Shown here: in pieces, positions 18,358 to 27,348 of the stretch | How the letters are laid out: every line of letters begins with the position of its first letter | Numbering within the stretch: position 1 is the first letter of the stretch | The notes under the pieces: generated by a model | What the model was told of the DNA's origin: nothing | The model's input: the letters and a program-made list of their open reading frames with translations, nothing else | The model's database searches: none | Source of the DNA: Ectothiorhodospiraceae bacterium | Lineage (GTDB): Bacteria; Pseudomonadota; Gammaproteobacteria; HK1 | DNA length: 64,000 nucleotides | NCBI GenBank assembly: GCA_024234875.1 | Contig: JACKNM010000015.1 | Coordinates: 100,694-164,693, forward strand | Direction: 5' to 3' | Made by a program: the position numbers and the translations under genes

Positions 18358-18382
18358 GCCTAATCGATTTCCTCGATTAGGC
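18358..18382. promoter_or_regulatory. LysR-type operator upstream of fdsG
   Basis: Perfect inverted repeat: arms GCCTAATCGA and TCGATTAGGC separated by TTTCC. It contains both a T-N11-A core and ATC-N9-GAT, the classic LysR-type recognition pattern. It sits 53-77 bp upstream of the fdsG start and about 80 bp past the end of the adjacent lysR gene. A related half-site (CGAGATTTTCGA) is just downstream on the operon strand. Confidence 0.8.
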
Positions 18383-18461
18383 ATCCCGTCACGAGCGCGG
18401 GAGCGCCAGTTTCGGGGCGGCGAGGAGCGAACCGCAGTCTGCCCGCGCGACCAGACTCCTC

Positions 18462-19370
18462 TCAGGTCGCGCCGTCGATGGCGGTCTCGATGTCGACGTC
18501 GCGTGCGCACGCCACGAACGCCCGTACCGCGGGTGGCACCGGGTCCTGGCGACGGTAGACGACGCCGACCGAGAAGGAGCACTGGGGCTCGTGGATGGGG
18601 AGCGCCAGCATGTCCGGTGGCGTTCCGAACACCCACAGGAAGTTGCGAGCCAGCACGCTCGACCAGCGCCCGGTGCGAATGTGCGAGCACAGCGTCATTA
18701 CCGAGTTGGTCTCAGCGTGGGCGTTGGCCCGACGCCCGACGCCCGCGAATATGGCGTCGAGGATGCGGCGGTTCTGCATGTCTGGAGTGAGCAGACACAG
18801 TGGTGTGTCGGCGATCTCTCGCCAGGTCACCCGTTCCCGACCCTGGAACGGCCCGTCTCGGGGCGTGAGCAGGATGTATCGCTCGGCGTAGAGCGGGTGG
18901 CTTTCCACGCCGTGCATCGGCTCGTTGTCGAGATAGGTGATCCCCACGTCGAGCTCGAACTCCTCGAGTAGACGCTGAATCTCGTTCGACGTCCGCGAGA
19001 GGATCCTCAGGGTGAGGCCCGGATGCGCCTCGCTCACCGGTGTCGTGAGCAGACCGATGGTCGGAAGCGCAGTCGGGACGGCACCGATCGACAGGCTGCC
19101 CGAGAGCGTGCCGCGCAGGGCCCCGATCCGCTGGCCGAGGGCCTCGCGCTCGGCGACCATCCGAGCCGCCCACTCGAGCAGCACCTTGCCTTCGGCGGTG
19201 AATGCCTTGAAGCGCCGGTCGCGCTCGATCAGGGGCACCTCGAGCTCGGTCTCGAGTTGGCGAATCGCAGCCGAGAGCGTCGACTGAGTGACGTGGCACC
19301 GCTGCGCGGCGCGCTTGAAGTGTCGTTCGCGTCCGAGGGCGACGAGATAGCGGAGGTGGCGCATCTGCAT
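18462..19370 (-). CDS. fdsR: LysR-family regulator of the fds operon
   Basis: The 302-residue protein has the standard LysR layout. The N-terminal winged helix is MRHLRYLVALGRERHFKRAAQRCHV then TQSTLSAAIRQLETELEVPL, and an effector-binding domain begins about residue 90 (SGSLSIGAVPTALPTIGLLT). It lies directly upstream of fdsG in the same orientation, unlike the usual divergent arrangement, with the dyad at 18358-18382 in between. By analogy with FdsR in Cupriavidus it probably responds to formate; that is inference. Confidence 0.88.
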   Translation of the reverse strand: MQMRHLRYLVALGRERHFKRAAQRCHVTQSTLSAAIRQLETELEVPLIERDRRFKAFTAEGKVLLEWAARMVAEREALGQRIGALRGTLSGSLSIGAVPTALPTIGLLTTPVSEAHPGLTLRILSRTSNEIQRLLEEFELDVGITYLDNEPMHGVESHPLYAERYILLTPRDGPFQGRERVTWREIADTPLCLLTPDMQNRRILDAIFAGVGRRANAHAETNSVMTLCSHIRTGRWSSVLARNFLWVFGTPPDMLALPIHEPQCSFSVGVVYRRQDPVPPAVRAFVACARDVDIETAIDGAT

Positions 19371-19567
19371 CGAGTGGTGGTCCGTGTCGTGCGTGGGCGC
19401 CGGCCGGCGCGAGGGTGGTCGCGATGATAGCGGAGGGGATCGATCCGGCCGAATACTCGGGTCGCAACATCATGACCCCTGGTCGCGGGGCCGATGGCGC
19501 GCGCACCCGGTCGCGACCGGGCCGTTCGGACCGTCTGTGGGGGCGCGAGGCGACGACAGCGGGGTCC

Positions 19568-19583
19568 GGGGCGGGCCCGCCCC
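19568..19583. terminator. GC palindrome after the SDR gene
   Basis: GGGGCGGGCCCGCCCC is a perfect 16-bp palindrome, twelve bases past the SDR stop on the minus strand. It could act as a transcription end signal, but no T-tract follows. Confidence 0.3.
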
Positions 19584-19594
19584 CGCAGGTCGCT

Positions 19595-20329
19595 CTACAC
19601 CGCGTCCCGACGTCTCGGAAACGGCATCCCCGCGCTGTGCGCGGTGGCGCTGCCGTCGACCGGGATGATCGCGCCCGAGACGTAGCTGGCGGCGGGGGAG
19701 ACCAGGAAGGCAATCAGTGCGCCGACCTCCTCCGGGCGAGCCATGCGCTGCTGCGGGAGCTGGAGCTGCTGGGACTTGCCGAATTGCTCGATGACCCCGT
19801 CCATCATCGGCGTCGACACCGGTCCCGGGCACACGCAGTTGACCCGGATCCCGAAGCGAGAGTAGTCGACCGCCCAGCACTTGGTGAGCGCGACGATGGC
19901 GCCCTTCGAGGCGGTGTAGGCGTCGGCGAGCGGCATGGCGCGGATCGCCGCCACGCTGCCGAGGGTGACGATGGCCCCGTCCGGCCGGATCCGCGGGCGG
20001 AACGCGCGCACGCTGAGCATGGTGCCGGTGAGATTGACGGCCAGTGTCTTGTTCCAGGCATCGAGCGTGAGCTGCTCCGGCCGATGGTCGTCGGGGCGCA
20101 GATTGATCCCCGCGCAGCACACCAGCGCGTCGATCTGGCCGATCGCCTCGGCTGCCGCCATCTGTGCCGCCTCGCTCGCGACGTCGCAGACGTGGCTGAC
20201 GATGTCGGCGTTCGGGCTCGGTCCCAGATCCAGGCTGTGTACCGTCCAGCCCTCGTCCGCCAGCATCGTGGCGGTGGTGCCGCCGATGCCGCGAGCCCCG
20301 CCGGTGACGACTGCGACGCGGGCGCTCAT
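19595..20329 (-). CDS. Short-chain dehydrogenase/reductase
   Basis: A 244-residue classical SDR. The NAD(P)-binding motif is TGGARGIG (residues 9-16), followed by CCAGIN in the NAG position, and the catalytic YTASK. PGPVST follows the active site as usual. It is the last gene in the ligase, thiolase-like, DUF35, SDR operon and overlaps the DUF35 stop (ATGA). It probably oxidises or reduces a hydroxyacyl-CoA or ketone intermediate of the same pathway; the substrate cannot be read from sequence. Confidence 0.88.
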   Translation of the reverse strand: MSARVAVVTGGARGIGGTTATMLADEGWTVHSLDLGPSPNADIVSHVCDVASEAAQMAAAEAIGQIDALVCCAGINLRPDDHRPEQLTLDAWNKTLAVNLTGTMLSVRAFRPRIRPDGAIVTLGSVAAIRAMPLADAYTASKGAIVALTKCWAVDYSRFGIRVNCVCPGPVSTPMMDGVIEQFGKSQQLQLPQQRMARPEEVGALIAFLVSPAASYVSGAIIPVDGSATAHSAGMPFPRRRDAV

Positions 20330-20757
20330 CGCGCTCGGCCTTCAGCCCGCGCCAACCGGAACACCGGCAGCACGGTCTCCCCGTCGCCGGCGGTCTCGAA
20401 GTCGACCCGGACCCGGTCGCCGATTCTCGCCCTCTCACGGTCGTCGCCGACGATGTTGCTCATCAACTGCACCCCCTCGTCGAGCCGTATCACCGCGATC
20501 ACGTAGGGGAGCGCGTCGGCGAAGCCCGATGGCGGGCCGGCCACCTGGGTGGTCACGGTGTAGATCTCGCCGGTTCCGGCGGAGGGGCGGAACTCGAGAT
20601 CGTCACCGAGGCAGTGCGGGCAGAACTTGCGTGGATACATGATCGGCCGGTCGCAAGCGCGGCAGGCCTGGATCACGAATCGGCGCTGTCGCGCCGCCTC
20701 CCAGTAGGGTGCGGACCAGGGCGACGGCTGTGGCAGGGGGCGGGGCTGCGTGCTCAT
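20326..20757 (-). CDS. DUF35 OB-fold/zinc-ribbon acyl-CoA-associated protein
   Basis: The 143-residue protein has an N-terminal rubredoxin-like zinc ribbon (CRACDRPIMYPRKFCPHC) and an OB-fold domain (GTGEIYTVTTQV, DEGVQLMSNIVGD). DUF35 proteins commonly pair with thiolase-like proteins to form aldolase, thiolase or synthase complexes, and here the gene overlaps the thiolase-like gene by ATGA. I chose the ATG at 20757 because of that coupling; the frame reaches upstream to 20799. Confidence 0.9.
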   Translation of the reverse strand: MSTQPRPLPQPSPWSAPYWEAARQRRFVIQACRACDRPIMYPRKFCPHCLGDDLEFRPSAGTGEIYTVTTQVAGPPSGFADALPYVIAVIRLDEGVQLMSNIVGDDRERARIGDRVRVDFETAGDGETVLPVFRLARAEGRAR

Positions 20758-21923
20758 GCGGCTTCCCTCGAGAGAACGGTGACGTGGCTGTCCATCCACG
20801 TGCCGCCGGACGCGGTCTCGACCGCATTGACGAGGTTCTCGACCTGTCGGGGGCCGGCCTTGCCCATGAGCTGTCGGACGCCTTCCACCAGCACCGCGAT
20901 GCCGCCGCCCACGCCGGTGTGCCCCATGGACAGCATTCCGCCGTTGGTGGTCATCGGCAGCGAGCCGCCGGGTGAGGTCTCTCCGGCAGCCACGAAGGCG
21001 CCGGCGCGCTCACCGGCGCAGAGACCCAGCCCGTCGAGCGCGATCAGCGGCCACACCGGGTAGGCGTCGTAGATCGCGGCGAGCTGGATGTCCCCGGCGC
21101 CGAGTCCCGATTCGGCATACGCGGCGCGGCCGGCCTCGACGAAACCGAGCCTGGCCAGATCGGTGTCCTGACTCATCGAGTAATGGGTGACCAGAGAGCC
21201 GTGGCCGCGGACATAGACCGGCGTCTTGGTCAGGCTCGGCGCGTCCTTCGCCGGCGCGACCACGAAGGCGGCCGCGCCGTCGGCCAGCATGTTGCAATGG
21301 CGCGAGCGCAGCGGGGTGGCGATCATCTTCGAGCCGAGCACCTCCTCGATGGTGAGCGGCGTGCGATACATCGCATTCGGGTTGAGCGCGGCCCACTTGC
21401 GAAGCGAGACGCAGACCGAGGCGAGCTCCTCCTCCGTGGTGCCGGTCTCGTGCATGTAGCGCGCGGTGGCGAGCGCGCCGACCGCGTTCATGTTGTGGCC
21501 GTAGGGCGCCTCCCACTCCTCGGACACGCCGGTGGTGGCGAAGAGATCGATGCCGCGTTGCTTGGGCAGGGAGCCGACGGCGTCGGAATGCACCACCAGC
21601 ACGCGCCGCGCCTGACCGGAGGCGATCAGCGCGTCGGCGACGGCGAGCGCCGAGGAGCTCGTCGCGCCGCCCGCCATCACCTGGCAGTTCATCTTCGCGC
21701 TGCGCAGCATGCCGAGCTCCTCGGTGAGCCGCGAGAACACCAGATCGACGTTCCAGTGCGAGGAGGCGAGGGCGCCGACCGGCAGCACGACGTCGATGTC
21801 TCTGGGGCCCAGTCCCGCATCCAGGATCGCCTCGCGGCAGACCGTCAACGCGGCATCGAGCTCGGAGCGGTCCGGGAACTTGCCAGATGGCACCTCACCG
21901 ATGCCGACCACCGCGGATGTCAC
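20754..21923 (-). CDS. Thiolase-like protein (SCP2/lipid-transfer thiolase type)
   Basis: The product of about 389 residues has the thiolase fold with the C-terminal GHTGVGGG block after NGGMLSMGH. In the place where thiolases carry their nucleophilic cysteine it reads VMAGGATSSSALAVADA, without a Cys in the usual motif, as in Ltp-type aldolase or SCP2-like members that work with DUF35 partners. Thus carbon-carbon cleavage by retro-aldol chemistry is as likely as classical thiolysis. GTG 21923 was chosen; TTG 21932 would overlap the ligase stop (TTGA) and is an alternative. Confidence 0.85.
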   Translation of the reverse strand: MTSAVVGIGEVPSGKFPDRSELDAALTVCREAILDAGLGPRDIDVVLPVGALASSHWNVDLVFSRLTEELGMLRSAKMNCQVMAGGATSSSALAVADALIASGQARRVLVVHSDAVGSLPKQRGIDLFATTGVSEEWEAPYGHNMNAVGALATARYMHETGTTEEELASVCVSLRKWAALNPNAMYRTPLTIEEVLGSKMIATPLRSRHCNMLADGAAAFVVAPAKDAPSLTKTPVYVRGHGSLVTHYSMSQDTDLARLGFVEAGRAAYAESGLGAGDIQLAAIYDAYPVWPLIALDGLGLCAGERAGAFVAAGETSPGGSLPMTTNGGMLSMGHTGVGGGIAVLVEGVRQLMGKAGPRQVENLVNAVETASGGTWMDSHVTVLSREAA

Positions 21924-21928
21924 TCTCT

Positions 21929-23470
21929 TCAACTTCGGCTCCCTCGGCGACCGGCCATCGCGCGCAGCTCGAGCAGGTCGCGCCGGATCTTTCCGGTCGG
22001 ATTGCGCTCGATCTCGTGCTCGCCGACCAGGTGAATCTCCTTCGGCATCTTGTAGCGCGCGATTCGCCCGTCCAGGGCGGCACGGATGCCGGCCGCGGTC
22101 ACTCGCTCTGCATCGGCGACCACGAAGGCGACCGCTACCTCGCCCCAATGGCTGTCGGGTCGTCGCACCACCACCGCGTCCTTGACGCCATCGAGGTTGC
22201 GGATCAGCAGCTCGATCTCCGCCGGATAGACGTTCTCGCCGCCCGACTTGATGAGGTACTTCTTGCGGTCGGCGAAGTGCAGCAGGCCCTGCCCATCGCG
22301 GTAGAAGGCATCGCCCATGTGGTACCAACCGCCCTCGAATGCGGCCTCGGTCGCCGCGCGGTCGTTCCAATATCCGGAGAACAACAGCGGCGAGCGAAGC
22401 TGGATCTCCCCGACGTCACCGTCCGCCACCGGGCTGCCGTCGTCGCCCACCAGACGGATCTCGCAAGCCGAGTTCTGCCGCTTGCCGAGGCTGGTCGGCC
22501 TCTGTCCGGGTGGAATCCAGTTGCCGCTGCACGGGGCGATCCCGGTCTCGGTCGAGCCGAACGAGTTCAGGAACGGCGCGTTCAGCAACCGGCTGATCCG
22601 CGCGATCTGCTCCGCCGGTACCAGGTTGGCCATGCAGCCCGCAGCCGCGACTCGGGCCAGCGGCGCATCGCGAGCCTCGAGCTCGTCGGCCAGCCGCTCG
22701 ATCATGCCCGGCATCAGCACCATCCAACCCACCGGATGGCGAGTCAAGGCATCGGCGATTGCCGCCGGATCGAATCCCTTCACCACCGAGACCGTTCCGC
22801 CCTGGGTCAGCGTGGCCAGGGTGGGATCCGCCGATGCCATGTGGAACAGTGGTGACCAGGCGATGAACCCGTCGCTGCGCAGGATTGCCCAGTCGGCTCG
22901 CATCAGGGCGCCACGGGCAATCATCGCACGGTGGCTCACCAGAGCGCCCTTGGAGCGGCCGGTGGTTCCGCTGGTATAGAGGATGAGGAGGCCGTCCTCG
23001 CTGGCGACGTCGATCGTCCGCTCGCCCGGGTCACCGGTTGCGAGCAGTGTCTCGAACGCAGCCCCGAGAACGATGCGGGGCCGGGCCCCGACATCGCGCT
23101 CCGCGTACTCGGCAGAGACGAAAACCATCGCCGGGTCGACCAGCTCGATGCTGTCGTCCAGCTCGCGCTCCGCCAATCGCCAGTTCACGCAGGCGGCGAT
23201 GTACCCCTGCTTGGCGCAGGCGAGGATGATGGTCACGTAGTCGATGCAGTTCTGGGCCAGGATCGCGACCCGGTCCCCGTGGCGAAGCCCGCGTGCCGCG
23301 AGGGCGCAGGCCAACCGGTTCACCCGTGCATCGAGCTCACGATAGGTGTAGGCGATGTCCGCGCTGCGGACCGCGATTGCGTCCGGAGTGCCGAGTGCGG
23401 TGTCCCGGAACAGGCCGCCGATGCTGGCGCCGATGGCGGGGTGGCTTGCGGCGCGGCGCATGGTCGTCAT
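21929..23470 (-). CDS. Acyl-CoA synthetase (AMP-forming)
   Basis: The 513-residue enzyme activates a carboxylic acid to its CoA thioester via an acyl-adenylate. The AMP-binding motif is LYTSGTTGRSKG, with FGSTETG, GWYHMGDAF, DRKKYLIKSGGENVYPAEIE and the C-terminal catalytic lysine in NPTGKIRRD. ATG 23470 was chosen because upstream in-frame residues run into the promoter region with no similarity; ATG 23461 is also possible. It is the first gene of the four-gene operon and is divergent from the XRE-cupin regulator. Confidence 0.9.
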   Translation of the reverse strand: MTTMRRAASHPAIGASIGGLFRDTALGTPDAIAVRSADIAYTYRELDARVNRLACALAARGLRHGDRVAILAQNCIDYVTIILACAKQGYIAACVNWRLAERELDDSIELVDPAMVFVSAEYAERDVGARPRIVLGAAFETLLATGDPGERTIDVASEDGLLILYTSGTTGRSKGALVSHRAMIARGALMRADWAILRSDGFIAWSPLFHMASADPTLATLTQGGTVSVVKGFDPAAIADALTRHPVGWMVLMPGMIERLADELEARDAPLARVAAAGCMANLVPAEQIARISRLLNAPFLNSFGSTETGIAPCSGNWIPPGQRPTSLGKRQNSACEIRLVGDDGSPVADGDVGEIQLRSPLLFSGYWNDRAATEAAFEGGWYHMGDAFYRDGQGLLHFADRKKYLIKSGGENVYPAEIELLIRNLDGVKDAVVVRRPDSHWGEVAVAFVVADAERVTAAGIRAALDGRIARYKMPKEIHLVGEHEIERNPTGKIRRDLLELRAMAGRRGSRS

Positions 23471-23548
23471 GGGCGATCGCCCGGGCGGGATCCGCTCGAC
23501 GCCGCAGTTCCAACTTCCATCCCCTGGTCGCTCCCGGCGATTCGACCG

Positions 23549-23629
23549 CTCGGACCTGACGGTCCGAGTTTCCTGAATGTTTCCTGTTGGCGGAAGTCGT
23601 GTCAACTAGAGTTTCATCAAGGTTTCCTG
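23549..23629. promoter_or_regulatory. Candidate operator region between the CoA-ligase operon and the XRE-cupin gene
   Basis: Arms CTCGGACC (23549-23556) and GGTCCGAG (23561-23568) form a perfect inverted repeat. Next to it the 8-mer GTTTCCTG occurs three times, at 23568, 23579 and 23622; the first two are exactly 11 bp apart (one helical turn) and the third is 43 bp on. This lies in the 246-bp divergent region, where the XRE protein would be expected to bind. Confidence 0.6.
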
Positions 23630-23716
23630 GTGCAGTATCTCTGTGCGAGCATCCGCAAGCATCGGTGTGGCGGCGCTCCGCCGGCTCTTGAAGGTGACGC
23701 GGGAGGCGAGGAGACA

Positions 23717-24295
23717 TTGACGAGCGAGACGGACGTCGGTGCGCTCGGCGCACGGCTGCGCCGTATTCGGCGCCGTGCCGGCTACACCCTCGACCAGGTC
23801 GCCGAACGGGCCAAGGTGACCAAGGGCTATCTCTCCAAGATCGAGCGCGGACAGGCGACGCCGTCGATCGCGGTGGTCAGTCGGCTCGCCGAGACCTACG
23901 GCGTCGGGCTTTCCGAGTTCTTCATGCCCGATGGCGAGCGCAAGGCGATCAGTGTGTTGCGGTCGGGCGACCTGCGCGCGGTGAACCGCTCGGGTACCGA
24001 GTTGGGCTATCGGTACGAGATCGGTGACCTCGCCAAGGCGGACCCGCGGGCGGAGGTGTTCTTCCTGACGCTACCCTGTCTCGAGCCGGAGCAGATCGAG
24101 ATGCGTTACAGCCACTCCGGCGAGGAAATCCTGCTGGTGCTGGATGGACAGATGATCTTCGATTACGCGGGGATGGAGCTGGTGTTGAGCAAGGGAGATT
24201 GCATCCAGTTCGACGCCGAGAACGAGCATTACGGCTATGCCATCGGCGGAGCCACCGCACGCGCCTTCGTCGTCACCATTCCGAGGCGCGGTTGA
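23717..24295 (+). CDS. XRE-family regulator with C-terminal cupin domain
   Basis: The product of about 192 residues has an N-terminal helix-turn-helix (LRRIRRRAGYTLDQVAERAK then VTKGYLSKIERGQATPSI) and a C-terminal cupin barrel (SHSGEEILLVLDGQMIFDY, KGDCIQFDAENEHYGY) that should bind a small effector. TTG 23717 has a GGAGGCGAGGAG ribosome site and gives the standard family length; the frame is open far upstream but there it overlaps the ligase gene antisense. Divergent placement suggests control of the CoA-ligase operon, and possibly of the TRAP genes. Confidence 0.87.
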   Translation: MTSETDVGALGARLRRIRRRAGYTLDQVAERAKVTKGYLSKIERGQATPSIAVVSRLAETYGVGLSEFFMPDGERKAISVLRSGDLRAVNRSGTELGYRYEIGDLAKADPRAEVFFLTLPCLEPEQIEMRYSHSGEEILLVLDGQMIFDYAGMELVLSKGDCIQFDAENEHYGYAIGGATARAFVVTIPRRG

Positions 24296-24418
24296 GCCGG
24301 AGCCGATTGCGGCGCCGCCGGCGATGGCGTGCCGACCGGCAAGGACAGGTGCCAGCCCTCGCCCGGTGTGGCGCCGAGCCCGACCCGCGCGGGTTCGCCG
24401 CGGTGGTCCGGCGCCGGC

Positions 24419-26293
24419 CTACGCCCGCGATCGCTGTTCGACCTCTCGAGTGGAGTCGGTGGAAGCAGCGAGTTTCTGCGCCACCAGCACCAGGCCGACG
24501 AGCCCGAGCCCGAGGAGGTCGGTGAGCAGGCCGGGCTTGATCAACACCAGCGCGGCGGCGACCAGCACCACCCGCTGCCAGCCGCGGGCCGGGCCGAGCA
24601 GGAAGAACTCGTGGAGACCACCGGCGAGGCACACCACGCCGATGGTGGCTGTGATCGCGGCCATCAGCACCGGCATCGGCTCGCCGATCAGCAGCAAGGC
24701 GGGCGAGTAGACGAACATGAACGGGATGATGTAGCCGGTCAGGCCGAGCTTCACCGCAGCCCAGCTCGTCTGCATCAGGGTGCCGTTCGAGATGCCGTTG
24801 GCGGCGTAGACCGCGAGCGCGACCGGCGGAGTGATCGCCGAGAGCACCGCGAAGTAGAGCGCGAAGAGGTGCGCTGCCTCGACCTGGACGCCGAGCTTGA
24901 CCAGTGCCGGAACCAGCAACGCCACCTGCACGATGTAGGCCGGAGTGGTGGGCAGGCCCATACCGAGCAAGATGCCGGCGAGCATGGTCAGCACCAGCGC
25001 GAGAATCAGGGAGTTCTGCGACAGGGCCAGCACCACGCCGGTGAACGAGAGCCCGAGCCCGGTGAGGGTGATGGTGCCGATGACGATTCCTGCGCAGGCG
25101 CATGCGAGCGCGACCACCACGGTGTTGCGGGCGCCAGACTCACATGCCTCGACGATCGCGCGCAGGGTGAAGGTGCGCCGGGTGCTCGCGCGTAGCCAGG
25201 TGGTGGGGACGACCGAGGCGATGCCGCAAAGCGCTGCGAACGATGCGCTCTTGCCCGACAGCAGAACCCCCATGATGACCGCCAGCGGCAGGAACAGGTG
25301 GCCGCGGGTGGTGAGCACGTCCTTCATCCGCGGCAGGTCGGCGCGTGGAAGACCGACCAGGCCGGCGCGCCGGGCCTCGAAGTGCACGGCCACGAACACC
25401 GCCACGTAGTAGAGCAACGCCGGGAGAACTGCGAACGCCGCCACCGACAGGTACGACACGCCCAGGAACTCCGCCATCACGAAGGCCGCCGCCCCCATGA
25501 TCGGGGGCATGAGCTGGCCGCCGGTCGAGGCGACCGCCTCCACCGCCCCGGAGAACGCCGGCCGGTAGCCGGTGCGCTTCATCAGCGGGATGGTGAAGGT
25601 GCCGGTGGTCATCACGTTGGCGACCGCGCTCCCGGAGACGGTGCCGAAGAGGCTGCTGGTGACCACCGCCACCTTGGCGGGCCCACCGGATTGATGGCCG
25701 GTGAGCGCGAGGGCGAAGTCCATGAACATCTGCCCGGCGCCGCTGCGCTCGACGAAGGCGCCGAACAGGATGAAGAGCATCACGTAGGTCGCGGAGACAT
25801 AGAGCGGGATACCGAAGATGCCCTCGGTGGTCAGGTAGAGCTGGTCGAGCATGATGCCGACACTCTGCTCGCCCGCGGTCAGTCCGTAGACGAGGAAGCC
25901 GATGGCGGTCAGCGGGAGCGCCCAGCCGGTGGCGCGTCGTGTGGCCTCGATGACCAGCACCACCAGCGCCCCGCCGAAGACGTAGTCGGCGACCGTCGGG
26001 TCGTCGACGTAGTACATGCGATTGAGGATGTAGTCGAGATTGGATGCCGGGTAGAGCGTCGCCGCGACCGCGACGGTCATCAGCACGTAGTCGAGCCAGC
26101 CGGGTTGTCCGGCCCGTCCGGACCAGCCGGGCAGGACGAGGAACGCGATGGCGAGCGCGAACGCGAGATGCCCGCCACGCATCAGGTATGCATCCGGCGC
26201 GCCGAAGAACGCCACGTAGAGATGGAGCGCGGACATGACCACCGCCAGGATGGTCACCAGGAGTCGCGCGAGCGACTTCGAATCGGCGGGCAT
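24419..26293 (-). CDS. TRAP transporter fused permease (TAXI type)
   Basis: The product is about 624 residues and fuses the small and large TRAP membrane subunits. Long hydrophobic segments run through the protein; typical family blocks are GGQLMPPIMGAAAFVMAEF, LGMGLPTTPAYI and ITPPVALAVYAANGIS. TRAP permeases take up organic acids with a cation gradient and need a periplasmic receptor. ATG 26293 (MPADSKSLARLL) was chosen over an upstream Met. It is 116 bp after the TAXI receptor gene on the same strand. Confidence 0.92.
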   Translation of the reverse strand: MPADSKSLARLLVTILAVVMSALHLYVAFFGAPDAYLMRGGHLAFALAIAFLVLPGWSGRAGQPGWLDYVLMTVAVAATLYPASNLDYILNRMYYVDDPTVADYVFGGALVVLVIEATRRATGWALPLTAIGFLVYGLTAGEQSVGIMLDQLYLTTEGIFGIPLYVSATYVMLFILFGAFVERSGAGQMFMDFALALTGHQSGGPAKVAVVTSSLFGTVSGSAVANVMTTGTFTIPLMKRTGYRPAFSGAVEAVASTGGQLMPPIMGAAAFVMAEFLGVSYLSVAAFAVLPALLYYVAVFVAVHFEARRAGLVGLPRADLPRMKDVLTTRGHLFLPLAVIMGVLLSGKSASFAALCGIASVVPTTWLRASTRRTFTLRAIVEACESGARNTVVVALACACAGIVIGTITLTGLGLSFTGVVLALSQNSLILALVLTMLAGILLGMGLPTTPAYIVQVALLVPALVKLGVQVEAAHLFALYFAVLSAITPPVALAVYAANGISNGTLMQTSWAAVKLGLTGYIIPFMFVYSPALLLIGEPMPVLMAAITATIGVVCLAGGLHEFFLLGPARGWQRVVLVAAALVLIKPGLLTDLLGLGLVGLVLVAQKLAASTDSTREVEQRSRA

Positions 26294-26409
26294 CGCCCCG
26301 TTCCTCGAGCAGTGGGCGTTCGGCGGTCCAGCACCGGGTGGCCGCGTGCTGGCGGCCACCCGGTGATGCGTGCGAGACGTGACGCGACGGGATCAGACGG
26401 ACCGCGCGG

Positions 26410-27348
26410 TCACATCACGCCGGCTTCCTTGTAGAACTTCACCGCGCCCTCGTGCATCGGCACGCCGGTGTCGGTGGCCATCATGGCAGGGGTGGTCTTG
26501 GCCATCGCCTTCGCGATCGCCGCGAGATCGGCCTGGTTGTCGACCATTCCCTTCAGGACGTTGTAGACCACGCCCGCGTCGAGATCGCAGCGCGCGATGA
26601 CGTGAGTCGCGTAGCCGATGGTCTCGACGTCCGCGTCCTGCTTCGGATAGCTCCCGGCCGGGATGGTCAGCTTGGTGTAGCCCGGGTTCAGCTTGCGCAT
26701 CTCCTCGAACTTGTCCTGCGGGAAACCCAGCAGCTTGACGTCGCGGGCCGAGGCGAGATCCATGATCGCCGACGCCGGGACGGTGGTCCCGAGGGTGAAG
26801 AGCTGGGCATTGTTGTCCTTCATCAGCGACACCGCATCGGTGTAGGAGACGAAGCTCACCCGGGAGGCGTCGTCGTACTTCAGGCCGTACACCCCGAGCG
26901 CCTGCTGGCTGATGAACTCGGCGGTATTGCCCTTCGGCTGCACCGCGATGGCCTTGCCCTTGATGTCGCCGAGGGAGGTGATCCCGGAATCGGCGTTGGC
27001 GACGATCTGGAAGTACTGCGGGTAGAGCGTGGCGACGTTGCACACGTTCTTCGCCGGCTCGGTGAACGGCGCCCGGCCGGCCACGCCGTCGACGGTGGAG
27101 ATGGAGTTGGCGAAGCCCATGTCGGCCTTGCCGGCGGCGATCGCCTTGACGTTGGCGATGCCCGCGCCCGGGAGGACCTGGACCTTCATGCCGGACTTGT
27201 CGGCGATGTTGGCGATCGCCCCGCCCAGCGGGTACCACGACCCGCCCTGCGGGCCGGTCATCAGCTTCACGGTCTGGGCCTGGGCGGCGCCGAGCGCGGC
27301 GGCGAGGCCAGCGGCGACGAGCAGGGATGCGGTACGGCGACGGATCAT
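26410..27348 (-). CDS. TAXI-family TRAP transporter solute receptor
   Basis: The 312-residue secreted receptor binds the substrate for the adjacent TRAP permease. It has a signal peptide (MIRRRTASLLVAAGLAAALGA, ending AQA) and the mature start QTVKLMTGPQGGSWYPLGGA, which is the TAXI signature region. LPGAGIANVKAIAAGKADMG and VPMHEGAVKFYKEAGVM are also family-like. ATG 27348 has an AGGAA site upstream; the frame is open further but has no signal peptide there. The substrate is probably the acid activated by the nearby CoA ligase, by proximity only. Confidence 0.92.
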   Translation of the reverse strand: MIRRRTASLLVAAGLAAALGAAQAQTVKLMTGPQGGSWYPLGGAIANIADKSGMKVQVLPGAGIANVKAIAAGKADMGFANSISTVDGVAGRAPFTEPAKNVCNVATLYPQYFQIVANADSGITSLGDIKGKAIAVQPKGNTAEFISQQALGVYGLKYDDASRVSFVSYTDAVSLMKDNNAQLFTLGTTVPASAIMDLASARDVKLLGFPQDKFEEMRKLNPGYTKLTIPAGSYPKQDADVETIGYATHVIARCDLDAGVVYNVLKGMVDNQADLAAIAKAMAKTTPAMMATDTGVPMHEGAVKFYKEAGVM

